Shown here piece by piece: positions 9,238-20,366 of a stretch of DNA of 64,000 nt. The DNA comes from Flagellimonas ochracea (GTDB taxonomy: Bacteria > Bacteroidota > Bacteroidia > Flavobacteriales > Flavobacteriaceae): NCBI RefSeq assembly GCF_009903685.1, contig NZ_JAAABI010000002.1:620001-684000 (forward strand). The letters are read 5' to 3'. The notes under the pieces were generated by a model. The model was not told the DNA's origin. It worked only from the letters and a program-made list of their open reading frames with translations, and searched no databases. Both the position numbers and the translations under genes were made by a program. Numbering within the stretch: the first letter of the stretch is position 1; the number at the start of each line of letters is the position of its first letter.

Positions 9238-10086
9238 TCAATTCAATCTTAGATTGTCTATTAGGCGGACGCCATCTGCATAAACGGCAATGAACGCCCT
9301 GTATTTTGTATTTTTTTTTCTTTTGGTAAGGGGTGTCAGTGTGTCCTCATCTGCAATTTGAAAGTACTCCAAGTCCAACACTTGGTTTTTTTCAAACTCT
9401 GACCGTACCCAAGCCGCTATATCCTTAGCATTTTCCGTGCCAAATTTTGACTTGGCAGCCATAAGGATTTTATGGATAAAACCAGCTTCTTTTCTAGTCG
9501 TTTTTGAGAGCCTTTCATTACGGGAGCTCATCGCTAGTCCGTGTGGCTCTCGTTCAATGGGGCAACCTATAATCTGATAGGGCAGATTTTTGGAAGCTAC
9601 CATCTTCTTGATAATCTGTAACTGTTGAAAATCCTTTTCTCCAAAATAGGCGTTGTTGGGAGTAACCGTTTTTAACAATAGCTCCACGATGGTGCCCACT
9701 CCATCAAAATGTCCTTTTCTAAATTCACCTTCCATTATCTTGTCCAGTCCATCAAATTCATAGGATTGTGATTGCACATTGTTACCGTACATGGCATCTA
9801 TGGTTGGAGCAAAGACCACAATATCGGGGGATACCAGGTTTAATGTATCAAGGTCGTCTTTCAAGCTCCTTGGATATTTTTGAAGGTCATCCTTATTATC
9901 AAATTGGGTTGGATTAACAAAGATGCTTACGACCACAAGATCATTTTCCTGAAGTGCTTTTTTGACCAATGAAACATGTCCTTTGTGCAAAGCGCCCATT
10001 GTGGGCACCAAACCGATGGAGCGGACGCTTACTCTTTCTTTTTGAAGGTAGTCCTTGAGTTCTCTTTTCTGGTCAAATAACAGCAT
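9238..10086 (-). CDS. panC: Pantothenate synthetase (pantoate--beta-alanine ligase)
   Basis: PanC joins pantoate and beta-alanine with ATP to make pantothenate, the coenzyme A precursor. It is 282 residues, the usual length. Motifs are VPTMGALHKGH (28-38, HIGH-type nucleotide site), VSIFVNPTQFD (54-64), GEKDFQQLQII and the KMSKS-like AMSSRNERLS. It is the first gene of the minus-strand pan operon, with a TAnnTTTG box at 10113-10106. It is divergent from the half-length starch synthase. Confidence 0.96.
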   Translation of the reverse strand: MLLFDQKRELKDYLQKERVSVRSIGLVPTMGALHKGHVSLVKKALQENDLVVVSIFVNPTQFDNKDDLQKYPRSLKDDLDTLNLVSPDIVVFAPTIDAMYGNNVQSQSYEFDGLDKIMEGEFRKGHFDGVGTIVELLLKTVTPNNAYFGEKDFQQLQIIKKMVASKNLPYQIIGCPIEREPHGLAMSSRNERLSKTTRKEAGFIHKILMAAKSKFGTENAKDIAAWVRSEFEKNQVLDLEYFQIADEDTLTPLTKRKKNTKYRAFIAVYADGVRLIDNLRLN

Positions 10087-10105
10087 ATCGCAATTAAAAA
10101 GCGAG

Positions 10106-10113
10106 CAAAAATA
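10106..10113 (-). promoter_or_regulatory. -7 promoter box for panC operon
   Basis: On the minus strand this reads TATTTTTG, a TAnnTTTG match 19 nt before the panC start. It faces away from the plus-strand box at 10145-10152, so the two divergent promoters share this short gap. Confidence 0.5.
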
Positions 10114-10144
10114 CTATAAATACTGGTAATCGGCATAATTTTTG

Positions 10145-10152
10145 TACTTTTG
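10145..10152 (+). promoter_or_regulatory. -7 promoter box for starch-synthase-like gene
   Basis: TACTTTTG matches TAnnTTTG and lies 36 nt before the ATG at 10189. It overlaps a possible upstream TTG start at 10150, which argues for the ATG as the true start. Confidence 0.55.
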
Positions 10153-10188
10153 CAGCTACGTTTTTTGGACAAGCAAAAGAAAGTGTTT

Positions 10189-10998
10189 ATGAATGGTAAA
10201 AAGATATTGTTTGTATCTTCTGAATTAGTGCCTTACCTGCCTGAGAATCCCGTTTCCTTAATGTCGTATGAAGCTCCGAGAATGGTCAACAGCAATGGGG
10301 GTCAAATCCGTATTTTTATGCCTCGTTATGGCAATATAAACGAGCGGCGACACCAACTTCATGAGGTCATTCGGCTCTCTGGGATGAACTTGGTAATAAA
10401 TGACATGGACATGCCCTTGATCATTAAGGTAGCCTCCATACCGAGAGAGCGTATACAGGTCTATTTTATTGATAATGATGAATACTTTAAAAGAAAAGCT
10501 ACTTTCTATGACAAAGAGGGCAATCTTTTCGCGGACAATGATGAGCGCGCCATTTTCTTTGCCAAGGGTGTGGTTGAAACCGTTAAAAAGTTAAATTGGT
10601 CCCCAGACATAATTCATGTGCACGGCTGGATGGCCTCCTTGCTTCCCCTTTATTTAAGAAAATATTACGCGGATGAACCCTTGTTTGCCGACAGCAAAAT
10701 AGTCACCTCGGTATATGGAAGGGATTTTGATGGAGAGCTCAATTCGGAAATGATTGACAAGATTGCTTTTGACGGTATTGAGAAGGATGGTATAGAGCCA
10801 TTGTCCCGCCCCGACTATAATAATTTGTTAAAAGTGGCAGTGAATCATTCCGATGCCATTATTTTAGCCTCTGAGGATATTTCAGATGATTTGAAAAAAT
10901 ATATTGAAAATCTTCAAAAACCAATTTTGCCCTACGTTTCACTTCAAGAAGCTGAGGAAGCATACACAAATTTCTATAAAACAGAAGTTCTAAAATAA
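10189..10998 (+). CDS. Half-length starch/glycogen synthase-like protein (GT5 N-terminal domain only)
   Basis: This 269-residue protein matches only the N-terminal Rossmann half of GT5 starch/glycogen synthases ([54 protein letters not shown]). The C-terminal half that binds most of the nucleotide sugar is missing, and the substrate loop KxGGLGDV is absent. The stop is followed immediately by another gene, so this is not a recent truncation. Similar half-length proteins are, to my knowledge, common in Flavobacteriia. It lies 5 nt before the DUF4270 gene, suggesting one operon. Classical glycogen synthesis is unlikely. Confidence 0.75.
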   Translation: MNGKKILFVSSELVPYLPENPVSLMSYEAPRMVNSNGGQIRIFMPRYGNINERRHQLHEVIRLSGMNLVINDMDMPLIIKVASIPRERIQVYFIDNDEYFKRKATFYDKEGNLFADNDERAIFFAKGVVETVKKLNWSPDIIHVHGWMASLLPLYLRKYYADEPLFADSKIVTSVYGRDFDGELNSEMIDKIAFDGIEKDGIEPLSRPDYNNLLKVAVNHSDAIILASEDISDDLKKYIENLQKPILPYVSLQEAEEAYTNFYKTEVLK

Positions 10999-11003
10999 AT
11001 TGC

Positions 11004-12818
11004 ATGAAATTTTACGGGTCCCTTAAAGCTTCAGCCCTGGTTGGAGCTTTGTTTCTTCTAAGTATTTCCTGTGAAGAGGAATTGGATACCATCGGTGAAG
11101 GTGTTATCGGTGGTGAGCCATTTACTACGGGAAAGGAAGTGTACGACGTTTTTTCGTTCAACAAAAGTGTGTCCGCTGTACAGACCAATAGGTTGCCCCT
11201 TTATCAACTGGGCACTTTTAATGACCCCATTTATGGACAAAGAAAGGCAAGCATTGTAACACAGGTTTTATTGTCCACCTCAAACCCCACATTTGGGAAT
11301 TTAACGCAGGCCAATGAAGACGCTGCTGATACTGATGGGGTGGATGCCACTATTCCAGAAAACGAGACGGTAAAGGAAGTGTTTTTGTACATCCCATTTC
11401 AGCAACCACCCAGTTCACTTCAGGATAGTGATGGCGATGGGGTTCCAAACGAATTTGACAATGATTCCAGTAACCCAAATTCAGATGAGGATGGCGACGG
11501 GGTGTCGGATAATGATGAACGACTACTAGGATCTGACCCATTTGATCCCAATGAGGATGGCACCGGAGACGATTTTGTGGCCAATACCTTCCAAAGAACC
11601 TTTGATTTAGACAGTATATATGGAGATCGAAGCCAAACGTTCAATTTGATGGTTTCCCAATCAACATTTTTTCTTAGGGATTTGGACCCCAATACCAATT
11701 TTGAGGAAGCACAGACCTATTTTTCTAATCAGGACTTCTCCAGCTTTATAGGCATGGAGTTGTTCAATGGCGAGGTATCGATAGATAACAAGGAACTATT
11801 GTTTTTTGCGGAGGATGACCCTGATACAGAAGACGTAAACGAGTCTCTAACCGTGGTGGAGAACCGATTGAACCCTGGTATTCGGGTACCCTTAAATGCT
11901 GCGTTTTTTCAGGAAAACATTTTGGATAAGGAAGGCCAGCCCGAATTGTTGAGCCAGAATAATTTCAGAGATTTTTTTAGAGGAATACACTTAACGGGAG
12001 CTAGCGATTCGGAAGAATTAATGTTCTTGTTGGATTTAACGCAAGCCAACATCACAATTACCTACGAATATCAGGACTATAACGAGGCTAACGAAACCGT
12101 TGAGACTTCTGAAAGGGATTTTGTTTTGAACCTTATTCAAATTGCACAAAATGGCGGCCTTATAGGCAATGCGGTCAATACAATTGCCAATGACCCATTT
12201 TCACCAGATATCGTCAGCGCATTGGATACTGAGGAAAATGCCTCAAGAATATATGTAAAAGGAGGCGGCACGCTAACTGAGGTACGATTGTTCGATGAAC
12301 TTGAAAACGGAGGTACAGAAATCATAAATCAAATAAAACAAAACAATTGGATCATTAACGAGGCCAATCTGGTGTTTTATGTAGATCAAAACACCTTAGG
12401 GGGTAATGTGATAGAGCCTCCGCGACTCTATTTGTACAATGCCGAAACCAACCAAGTTATTTTTAATCCCGCAACGGAAAATGATATTGTAGATGAGCCT
12501 CTAGGACGTTTTTTGAACTATGATGGCATATTGGAACAGGAGAACAATCTCGGTACAAAATATACGATCCGTATCACGGAGCATATAAACAACATTGTTG
12601 TTAGGGACTCAGCGAATGCGCGATTGGCCCTAACACTCACGTCGGACATTCGAAATGGATTTGTTTTTGAGTCATTGGGAGTTGGGGATTCAAGAATTGA
12701 TATACCCGTGATGTCTTCCATCAGCCCTTTGGGAACTGTCTTATTTGGGAGCAATGTGGATGCCGCAAACGAGGATAAAAAACTAAAACTTGAAATTTTT
12801 TATACCGAAGCCAATTGA
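11004..12818 (+). CDS. DUF4270 lipoprotein with calcium-binding-type repeats
   Basis: This is a 604-residue predicted lipoprotein (lipobox LLSISC, Cys23, followed by acidic EEE, a pattern associated with surface lipoproteins in Bacteroidota). The opening [13 protein letters not shown] and the [20 protein letters not shown] block are typical of DUF4270. An Asp-rich insert at about residues 141-190 carries DSDGDGVPN and DEDGDGVSD, thrombospondin-type-3-like repeats that usually bind calcium. No catalytic motif is visible. It is probably an envelope or surface protein, translationally close to the starch-synthase-like gene. The role of DUF4270 is unknown. Confidence 0.82.
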   Translation: MKFYGSLKASALVGALFLLSISCEEELDTIGEGVIGGEPFTTGKEVYDVFSFNKSVSAVQTNRLPLYQLGTFNDPIYGQRKASIVTQVLLSTSNPTFGNLTQANEDAADTDGVDATIPENETVKEVFLYIPFQQPPSSLQDSDGDGVPNEFDNDSSNPNSDEDGDGVSDNDERLLGSDPFDPNEDGTGDDFVANTFQRTFDLDSIYGDRSQTFNLMVSQSTFFLRDLDPNTNFEEAQTYFSNQDFSSFIGMELFNGEVSIDNKELLFFAEDDPDTEDVNESLTVVENRLNPGIRVPLNAAFFQENILDKEGQPELLSQNNFRDFFRGIHLTGASDSEELMFLLDLTQANITITYEYQDYNEANETVETSERDFVLNLIQIAQNGGLIGNAVNTIANDPFSPDIVSALDTEENASRIYVKGGGTLTEVRLFDELENGGTEIINQIKQNNWIINEANLVFYVDQNTLGGNVIEPPRLYLYNAETNQVIFNPATENDIVDEPLGRFLNYDGILEQENNLGTKYTIRITEHINNIVVRDSANARLALTLTSDIRNGFVFESLGVGDSRIDIPVMSSISPLGTVLFGSNVDAANEDKKLKLEIFYTEAN

Positions 12819-12888
12819 TGAGGTGAACCATTCAAAGATTTTTTTAGTTATATAGCACAAAGAATAATCAAATTCATCTAATCCAGCG

Positions 12889-12896
12889 TACTTTTG
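12889..12896 (+). promoter_or_regulatory. -7 promoter box for glmS
   Basis: TACTTTTG matches TAnnTTTG, 31 nt before the glmS ATG. The leader is too short for a glmS ribozyme, and none is seen. Confidence 0.55.
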
Positions 12897-12927
12897 GGCA
12901 ACGTATATTTACTTAAATACTTTTCTT

Positions 12928-14775
12928 ATGTGTGGAATTGTCGGATATATTGGTCATAGAGATGCCTATCCCATAATCATAAAAGGGTTGCAAAGGCTGG
13001 AGTACCGCGGGTACGATAGTGCCGGAATAGTTTTATTCGATGGAGTGGATACCCATTTGTCCAAAACCAAAGGAAAAGTGGAAGACTTGAAGAAAAAGTC
13101 AGAAAGTTCAATATCTCTTGATGGGAAATTGGGCTTGGGCCACACCCGTTGGGCCACCCATGGAGTGCCAAACGATATTAATTCCCACCCACACTATTCT
13201 AACTCGGGAGATTTGGTGATCATACATAACGGAATCATTGAGAACTACGAGTCCATTAAGAAAGCATTGATCAAGCGGGGATATTCTTTTGAATCTGACA
13301 CAGATACTGAAGTACTTGTTAACCTCATTGAAGAAGTAAAAAAGAAAGAGGGTGTAAAGTTGGGCAAGGCGGTACAAATTGCGCTCAACCAAGTTGTTGG
13401 TGCTTATGCAATCGCCGTTTTTGATAAAAATAAACCAGACGAAATTGTCGTAGCCAAGTTAGGGAGCCCGTTGGCCATTGGAATTGGAGAAAATGAATAT
13501 TTTATTGCCTCAGATGCATCACCGTTCATAGAATTTACCAATAACGCGGTGTATCTGGAAGATGAAGAAATGGCCATAGTCCGAATAGGGAAAGAAATTA
13601 AACTTCGTAAAATAAAGGATGATGCCATTGCCTATCCAGACATCTTGGAACTTCAATTGAATCTTGAGGAAATAGAAAAAGGAGGGTATGATCATTTCAT
13701 GCTCAAAGAAATCTATGAACAACCCAGAGCTATCTTGGATACTTATCGAGGACGTTTGCTTGCGGACCAAGGAATTATCAGAATGGCGGGCATTGACCAA
13801 AACTTGGAAAAGTTCTTAAATGCCAACCGAATCATCATAGTGGCATGTGGCACTTCGTGGCATGCAGGTCTTGTTGCCGAATATATTTTTGAAGATTTGG
13901 CTAGAATTCCCGTTGAAGTTGAATACGCTTCGGAATTTCGTTATCGAAATCCGGTCATCACCGAAAATGACGTGCTGATAGCCATCTCCCAATCCGGGGA
14001 AACAGCCGATACATTAGCGGCCATAAAATTGGCCAAGGAAAAAGGCGCCTTTGTTTTCGGGGTGTGCAATGTAGTTGGTTCTTCTATCGCCAGGGAAACC
14101 ATGGCAGGAGCTTATACCCATGCCGGACCCGAGATAGGAGTGGCCTCCACAAAAGCGTTTACGACGCAGATTACGGTGCTTACCTTGATTGCCTTGAAAC
14201 TGGCCCACGAGAAAGGAATCTTCTCAAATTCAAAATATCACGAATACCTTACAGAGTTGGAGGGCATTCCGGCCAAAGTTCAAAAAACTTTGGAATCCAA
14301 TGCATTGGTCGAGCATATCTCTGAAATTTATAAGGATTCGAGCAACTGTCTTTATTTAGGTAGGGGTTACAATTTTCCCGTAGCATTGGAAGGAGCATTG
14401 AAGTTGAAAGAAATCAGCTATATCCATGCTGAAGGCTATCCAGCGGCTGAAATGAAGCATGGCCCCATCGCTTTGATAGACGAACAAATGCCAGTTGTTG
14501 TAATCGCAACCAAAAAAGGACACTATGAAAAGGTGGTGAGCAACATACAGGAAATCAAATCAAGGAGTGGACGAATTATTGCTGTGGTCACCGAAGGTGA
14601 TAAAACGGTAAAAGAATTGGCAGACCACGTTGTTGAAGTTCCAGAGACATCAGAAAGTCTTACTCCGTTGTTGACGACCATCCCTTTACAATTGCTTTCA
14701 TATCATATTGCGGTCATGAGAGGTTGTAATGTAGATCAACCACGAAATTTAGCTAAATCGGTTACCGTCGAGTAA
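12928..14775 (+). CDS. glmS: Glutamine--fructose-6-phosphate aminotransferase
   Basis: GlmS makes glucosamine-6-phosphate from fructose-6-phosphate and glutamine, the first step toward UDP-GlcNAc for peptidoglycan and lipopolysaccharide. It is 615 residues, full length. The N-terminal Ntn glutaminase begins MCGIVGYIG, with Cys2 as nucleophile after Met removal, followed by HTRWATHG. Two SIS domains follow (VACGTSWHAG near 306; ISQSGETADT near 351), and it ends DQPRNLAKSVTVE as in the family. It has its own promoter and a perfect 24-bp palindromic terminator just downstream. Confidence 0.97.
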   Translation: MCGIVGYIGHRDAYPIIIKGLQRLEYRGYDSAGIVLFDGVDTHLSKTKGKVEDLKKKSESSISLDGKLGLGHTRWATHGVPNDINSHPHYSNSGDLVIIHNGIIENYESIKKALIKRGYSFESDTDTEVLVNLIEEVKKKEGVKLGKAVQIALNQVVGAYAIAVFDKNKPDEIVVAKLGSPLAIGIGENEYFIASDASPFIEFTNNAVYLEDEEMAIVRIGKEIKLRKIKDDAIAYPDILELQLNLEEIEKGGYDHFMLKEIYEQPRAILDTYRGRLLADQGIIRMAGIDQNLEKFLNANRIIIVACGTSWHAGLVAEYIFEDLARIPVEVEYASEFRYRNPVITENDVLIAISQSGETADTLAAIKLAKEKGAFVFGVCNVVGSSIARETMAGAYTHAGPEIGVASTKAFTTQITVLTLIALKLAHEKGIFSNSKYHEYLTELEGIPAKVQKTLESNALVEHISEIYKDSSNCLYLGRGYNFPVALEGALKLKEISYIHAEGYPAAEMKHGPIALIDEQMPVVVIATKKGHYEKVVSNIQEIKSRSGRIIAVVTEGDKTVKELADHVVEVPETSESLTPLLTTIPLQLLSYHIAVMRGCNVDQPRNLAKSVTVE

Positions 14776-14800
14776 CTTCCCAGAATATCATAATCTATGA

Positions 14801-14829
14801 AATGGCGCTGATATCAGCGCCATTTTTAT
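14801..14829 (+). terminator. Intrinsic terminator after glmS
   Basis: A perfect 24-bp palindrome at 14801-14824, with arms AATGGCGCTGAT and ATCAGCGCCATT, is followed by TTTATT. It lies 25 nt after the glmS stop and fits a Rho-independent terminator. Confidence 0.8.
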
Positions 14830-14869
14830 TAACTATGCATATATTGAGGGGATTTTTTAGCAAAAAAGT

Positions 14870-14885
14870 ATTATGCATGCATAAT
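14870..14885. promoter_or_regulatory. 16-bp perfect palindrome upstream of TonB receptor (candidate operator)
   Basis: ATTATGCATGCATAAT is a perfect 16-bp palindrome flanked by an A-run on the left and a T-run on the right. It lies 99-114 nt upstream of the TonB receptor ATG. Its position upstream of a weak TATCTTCC box (14923-14930) would suit a regulator-binding site. A weak terminator is the alternative. Confidence 0.35.
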
Positions 14886-14983
14886 TTTTTTCAATTTTCT
14901 GGAAAGCAAATAAAAAAAAATGTATCTTCCCCAACCAATACTTAACACATACTTAATTCTAAATTAACTCTAATTCGAACCTA

Positions 14984-17776
14984 ATGAGAAGACTAGTAAT
15001 TATTTCCCTAATGCTGTTTGGCGTTTTCTCCTATGCCCAAACAACCGTACAGGGAAGTGTAGTTGACGAAGATAACAATCCCATCCCCGGGGCCAATGTG
15101 GTCCTGGTCGGAAAAGCGGAAGGAACCACTACGGACTTTGACGGTAATTTTACCTTCAATACATCAGAACAACCGCCGTTTCAGCTACGATTTACGAGTA
15201 TCGGGTTTTCAGACTTTATAACCGATGTCACTTCAAACAATCAAACCCTGAACATTACGTTGAGCGAAGCATCCACTATCTTGGATGAAATTGTAATTTC
15301 TGCATCCAGAACACCCGAACGTATTTTTGAATCTCCGGTTTCTGTTGAAAGATTTGGACTCAATGATATAAAGAAGACCACGGCAGAATCGTTCTATGGA
15401 GGATTGCAAAATTTAAAAGGAGTAGATATAAATACCAACAGTTTAACCTTCCAGTCTATCAATACTAGAGGGTTTGCCACTTTTGCCAATAATCGATTCC
15501 TACAATTGGTCGATGGAATGGACAATTCTGCCCCTGGTTTGAATTTTGTACTAGGTAACCTTGTTGGAATGTCCGAATTGGACGTGCAGAGTGTGGAAAT
15601 TCTACCGGGAGCATCATCGGCACTTTATGGAGCAGGTGCCTTTAACGGAATTCTGTTCATGAACAGTAAAAATCCATTTGACTTTCAAGGTATAAGTGCT
15701 TATGGAAAAACGGGGATAACCTCTCAAGAAGCCGCTGGGGACAACAACTATTACGATTTTGGAATACGGGCTGCCCACGCATTTAGTGATAAGTTGGCCG
15801 TGAAGGCAAATCTATCATTCCTGAAAGGGGAGGATTGGCATGCAACTAGTTTAGTAGATGTAAACAACCCTGGGGCAGATAGAACAGATCCAGGCTATGA
15901 TGGTCTCAATGTCTACGGTGATGAAGTGGCGGATGTTATTGATTTTGATTCCTTTGCTGGTTTGCCTACTGGAACCATAGGAAGTGCTTTAGTTTCTAGG
16001 ACTGGATATGAGGAAAGGGATTTGGCCAATTACAATGCCGAAAGTGTAAAAACCGATTTTGCAGTGCATTATCGTCCTTTTGGGAATGATTTGGAATTTA
16101 TTTACAATGGCCGGATTGGTCGGGGTACTACAATTTATCAAGGGGCAAACCGATATTCCGTGGACGGGTTTACCATGCAGCAGCACAAATTGGAGATAAA
16201 AAATGACAATTTCTTCATTCGAGGATATATTGTGTCTGAAAATTCAGGGGATGCCTATGATACCCGTTTTGCCGCCATCAATGTTAATAGACAATGGAAG
16301 AGAGATCTTCCAAACCCAAATGATCCTAATGAAAGGTCCTGGTTTGGAGACTACATCGGAACTTATATCCCTACCTATTTGGGAGGTATCCAACAAGCGG
16401 GATTATCTCCGGAACAAGCTTCGGCTGCTGCCCATGCAGCGGCACGAGAATTTGCAGATGAGGGAAGATTAATTCCTGGGACGCCACAATTTGAGAGCGC
16501 TTTTAATACGGTAATCAGTGATGGGGATTTGACAACGGGAGCCAAGTTTATCGACAACACCAAGTTTCGCCATGTGAACGGCAACTATAACATTGCGCAT
16601 TTGATTGATGATTGGGCAGACATTCAGATTGGAGGTTCTTTCAGGGAGTACGAATTAAATTCACAAGGAACTATTTTTACGGATATAGATGGGCCCATTA
16701 CCTATAACGAATATGGCGCTTATGCCCAATTACAAAAGAAACTCTTGGATGATCGCTTGAAGTTTACGGGCTCCGTTCGATACGATAAGAATGAATTTTT
16801 TGATGGGTTCTTATCTCCAAGGGTTGCCTTAGGGTATACCGCAGGAGCAAGAAGAAATCACAATTTCAGAATTTCTGCTCAGCAAGGTTTCAGAAACCCT
16901 ACTACCCAAGATTTGTTTATTGGTTTGAATGCGGGAAGGGCCATATTGGTAGGTTCTGCTCCTGCCAATTTAGATAGAGATGTTAGAACCTTCAATGATG
17001 TGAGCCTTAATGGTCAGCAAGTGATTGGCCAATCTTCGGTGCAAATCGTAGGTAGGGCGGCTTACGAAAATGCATTTTCCCTGAGCTCAGTACAAAGTGG
17101 AGCCCCCGAAGCTGTAAACACGCCTATCATTAAGCCAGAAGAGATTACCACATTTGAAGCGGGGTACCGAGGACAAATTGGAAAATTTACCATTGACTTA
17201 AGTGGATACTTTAACCGGTACAAAGACTTCATCGCAAACACTACTGTAGTCGTACCTTACTATGGAACAGCAGGAGACAATGCACTTTCACTTCTAGCGT
17301 TGCAGAATGGAGATTTCCAGCCCTATCAAACTTATACCAATGCCGAAGTGGATATTGACTCTTGGGGTGGCACGGTTGGTGTAGACACCAAAGTGTTCGG
17401 GGACTTTGATTTAGGTGTAAATTATACGTACGCAGAATTTGATTTTGACCAAGCACGCTTCCCGGATTTCAGGCCAAGTTTCAATACGCCCAAGCATAGG
17501 GTAAAGGCCTCTTTTGGGAACACAGAACTATTTAAAAACTTTGGATTCAATGTAAACTACAGATGGAGCGATGCATTCTTTTGGCAAGCTACATTTGCTG
17601 ACGGTGATGTTCCAGCCTATACCGTTGTGGATGCACAGATAAATTACAGTGTGCCCAGCATAAAATCAATTTTCAAGGCGGGCGGCTCTAACCTCCTCAA
17701 CGAAGAGTATTTTACTGCTTTTGGATCAGGTAATATCGGAGCTATTTACTATATCTCTTGGACCATCAATCCATAG
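14984..17776 (+). CDS. TonB-dependent outer-membrane receptor, substrate unknown
   Basis: This is a 930-residue outer-membrane importer. After a signal peptide (MRRLVIISLMLFGVFSYAQ) comes a carboxypeptidase-regulatory-like domain (about 24-100, VQGSVVDEDNNPIPGANVVL), then a plug domain from DEIVISASRTPERIFESPV to about 225, then a 22-strand barrel. No SusD partner or pathway genes adjoin it, so the ligand cannot be inferred. It is bounded by terminators on both sides, so it is a single-gene unit with a 208-nt leader region holding a 16-bp palindrome. The last residues (YYISWTINP) lack the usual terminal aromatic, a small oddity. Confidence 0.88.
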   Translation: MRRLVIISLMLFGVFSYAQTTVQGSVVDEDNNPIPGANVVLVGKAEGTTTDFDGNFTFNTSEQPPFQLRFTSIGFSDFITDVTSNNQTLNITLSEASTILDEIVISASRTPERIFESPVSVERFGLNDIKKTTAESFYGGLQNLKGVDINTNSLTFQSINTRGFATFANNRFLQLVDGMDNSAPGLNFVLGNLVGMSELDVQSVEILPGASSALYGAGAFNGILFMNSKNPFDFQGISAYGKTGITSQEAAGDNNYYDFGIRAAHAFSDKLAVKANLSFLKGEDWHATSLVDVNNPGADRTDPGYDGLNVYGDEVADVIDFDSFAGLPTGTIGSALVSRTGYEERDLANYNAESVKTDFAVHYRPFGNDLEFIYNGRIGRGTTIYQGANRYSVDGFTMQQHKLEIKNDNFFIRGYIVSENSGDAYDTRFAAINVNRQWKRDLPNPNDPNERSWFGDYIGTYIPTYLGGIQQAGLSPEQASAAAHAAAREFADEGRLIPGTPQFESAFNTVISDGDLTTGAKFIDNTKFRHVNGNYNIAHLIDDWADIQIGGSFREYELNSQGTIFTDIDGPITYNEYGAYAQLQKKLLDDRLKFTGSVRYDKNEFFDGFLSPRVALGYTAGARRNHNFRISAQQGFRNPTTQDLFIGLNAGRAILVGSAPANLDRDVRTFNDVSLNGQQVIGQSSVQIVGRAAYENAFSLSSVQSGAPEAVNTPIIKPEEITTFEAGYRGQIGKFTIDLSGYFNRYKDFIANTTVVVPYYGTAGDNALSLLALQNGDFQPYQTYTNAEVDIDSWGGTVGVDTKVFGDFDLGVNYTYAEFDFDQARFPDFRPSFNTPKHRVKASFGNTELFKNFGFNVNYRWSDAFFWQATFADGDVPAYTVVDAQINYSVPSIKSIFKAGGSNLLNEEYFTAFGSGNIGAIYYISWTINP

Positions 17777-17797
17777 ATAACAAAACAAATACTATCA

Positions 17798-17829
17798 AAG
17801 AGGCACTGATTTTTTCAGTGCCTTTTTTA
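17798..17829 (+). terminator. Intrinsic terminator after TonB receptor
   Basis: The 9-bp stem AGGCACTGA / TCAGTGCCT (17801-17809 and 17815-17823) is followed by six T. It ends the receptor transcript before the atpD promoter. Confidence 0.8.
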
Positions 17830-17860
17830 TTGCCAAAAAAAGAGGGTTTTTAGTTTCTGA

Positions 17861-19447
<1,587 letters not shown>

Positions 19448-19467
19448 TCAGTACTGAATAAGAACTT

Positions 19468-19746
19468 ATGTACTTAGAAATAGTATCACCAGAAGCCACC
19501 TTGTTTGCCGGAGAGGTAACTGCCGTTACCGTACCAGGAATAAATGGTGAGTTCCAAATGTTGGAGAACCATGCCCCAATCGTTTCCTTGTTACAAGAAG
19601 GCAAGGTCAAGGTAAAAGGGGACATCACCATCGATGAAGAATTTCAAAACAAATTTTCCAGGGGAAGCAATGGCGAGACCATACTCTCTATTACAAGTGG
19701 AACGGTGGAAATGAACGATAATAAAGTTATTGTTCTTGCTGATTAG
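19468..19746 (+). CDS. atpC: ATP synthase F1 subunit epsilon
   Basis: This is the epsilon subunit of F1, a central-stalk component that couples rotation and regulates ATP hydrolysis. It is 92 residues and contains only the N-terminal beta-sandwich domain (MYLEIVSPEATLFAGEVTAVTVPGI... begins the typical motif), without the C-terminal helical hairpin of about 45 residues that inhibits hydrolysis in E. coli. Short epsilon forms are usual in Bacteroidota. It is cotranscribed with atpD and ended by a strong palindromic terminator. Confidence 0.95.
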   Translation: MYLEIVSPEATLFAGEVTAVTVPGINGEFQMLENHAPIVSLLQEGKVKVKGDITIDEEFQNKFSRGSNGETILSITSGTVEMNDNKVIVLAD

Positions 19747-19767
19747 ATGAGAACGTTTTCTGATAAT

Positions 19768-19799
19768 AAAAAAAACCGTTCACGTGAACGGTTTTTTTT
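19768..19799. terminator. Bidirectional intrinsic terminator between atpC and GNAT gene
   Basis: The perfect palindrome CCGTTCACGTGAACGG (19776-19791) is flanked by seven or more A on the left and eight T on the right, so it can terminate both the plus-strand atpDC and the minus-strand GNAT transcript. It overlaps the GNAT stop codon at 19798-19800. Confidence 0.85.
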
Positions 19800-20328
19800 A
19801 TTCTAGAATAATTAGATGCCATTCCCTTCCTTCGGAATGGTATATCCTCAAAGTCTCAAATCCAACTGAAAAATGGGCAAAGAGTGACCGTTTGTTTTTT
19901 CCGTCAACCTCAGTGATTATAGTATCAAAACCAGGTGGTAGCTTGTTGTGCATGGTAGCATACAGATTTCGGAATACTCCTTTACCCCTATAGTTCTTGT
20001 CCACACAAACCTGACCCATTACCATGTAGTTGTCTTTTCCCCCAATTGCTCTGCTGATTTCTTCATACATTGGCCGCAAGACGGCAATGGAGTCAGCAAA
20101 TTTGGGGTGCATGCATAGTGCATAGCCAACAAGCCGTCCGCCCTCCATAGCTATGATATGGGCACATTCATCATTCATTTCCTGTAAAATGTCCATGGTA
20201 TGTTCCACGGTTAAAAAGCCGTCTACTTCCCTTTCAGAAACTGATAGCACATTCTTCAAGTTCTTTCGCTGAAGTTCCAGAATCTGTTGTAGTTCCTTTT
20301 GGGATGAAACTTGTTTGTAAATAATCAA
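19798..20328 (-). CDS. GNAT-family N-acetyltransferase
   Basis: This is a probable acetyl-CoA-dependent N-acyltransferase. From a TTG at 20328 it is 176 residues, starting LIIYKQVSSQKELQQILELQRKNL. GNAT features are GRLVGYALCMHP (strand 4), VMGQVCVDKNYRGKGVFRNLYATM (acetyl-CoA site, RGKGVF) and the late strand FDTIITEVDGKNKRS. The frame stays open upstream to 20493, but that would overlap bioF by more than 100 nt and adds unrelated sequence, so the TTG is preferred. A near-match -7 box (TATCTTTA) lies at 20353-20346. The substrate is unknown. Confidence 0.8.
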   Translation of the reverse strand: MIIYKQVSSQKELQQILELQRKNLKNVLSVSEREVDGFLTVEHTMDILQEMNDECAHIIAMEGGRLVGYALCMHPKFADSIAVLRPMYEEISRAIGGKDNYMVMGQVCVDKNYRGKGVFRNLYATMHNKLPPGFDTIITEVDGKNKRSLFAHFSVGFETLRIYHSEGREWHLIILE

Positions 20329-20354
20329 ACCAGCACGTTTTTGAATAAAGATAG

Positions 20355-20362
20355 TACATTTG
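20355..20362 (+). promoter_or_regulatory. -7 promoter box directly before bioF
   Basis: TACATTTG matches TAnnTTTG and ends only 4 nt before the bioF ATG at 20367. A transcript from it would be nearly leaderless. It overlaps the probable minus-strand promoter region of the GNAT gene. Confidence 0.4.
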
Positions 20363-20366
20363 AAGG

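Noticed and set aside
11424..11575. Tandem DNA repeat in the DUF4270 gene
   Set aside because: The similar GATGGCGA motifs reflect the repeated DxDGDGxxD protein motif and not an exact nucleotide repeat.
12897..12927. glmS ribozyme
   Set aside because: The glmS leader is only about 30 nt and has no ribozyme core.
14984..17776. SusC-type polysaccharide utilisation locus
   Set aside because: There is a regulatory-like N-domain but no SusD partner or glycoside hydrolase next to it, so a PUL is not supported.
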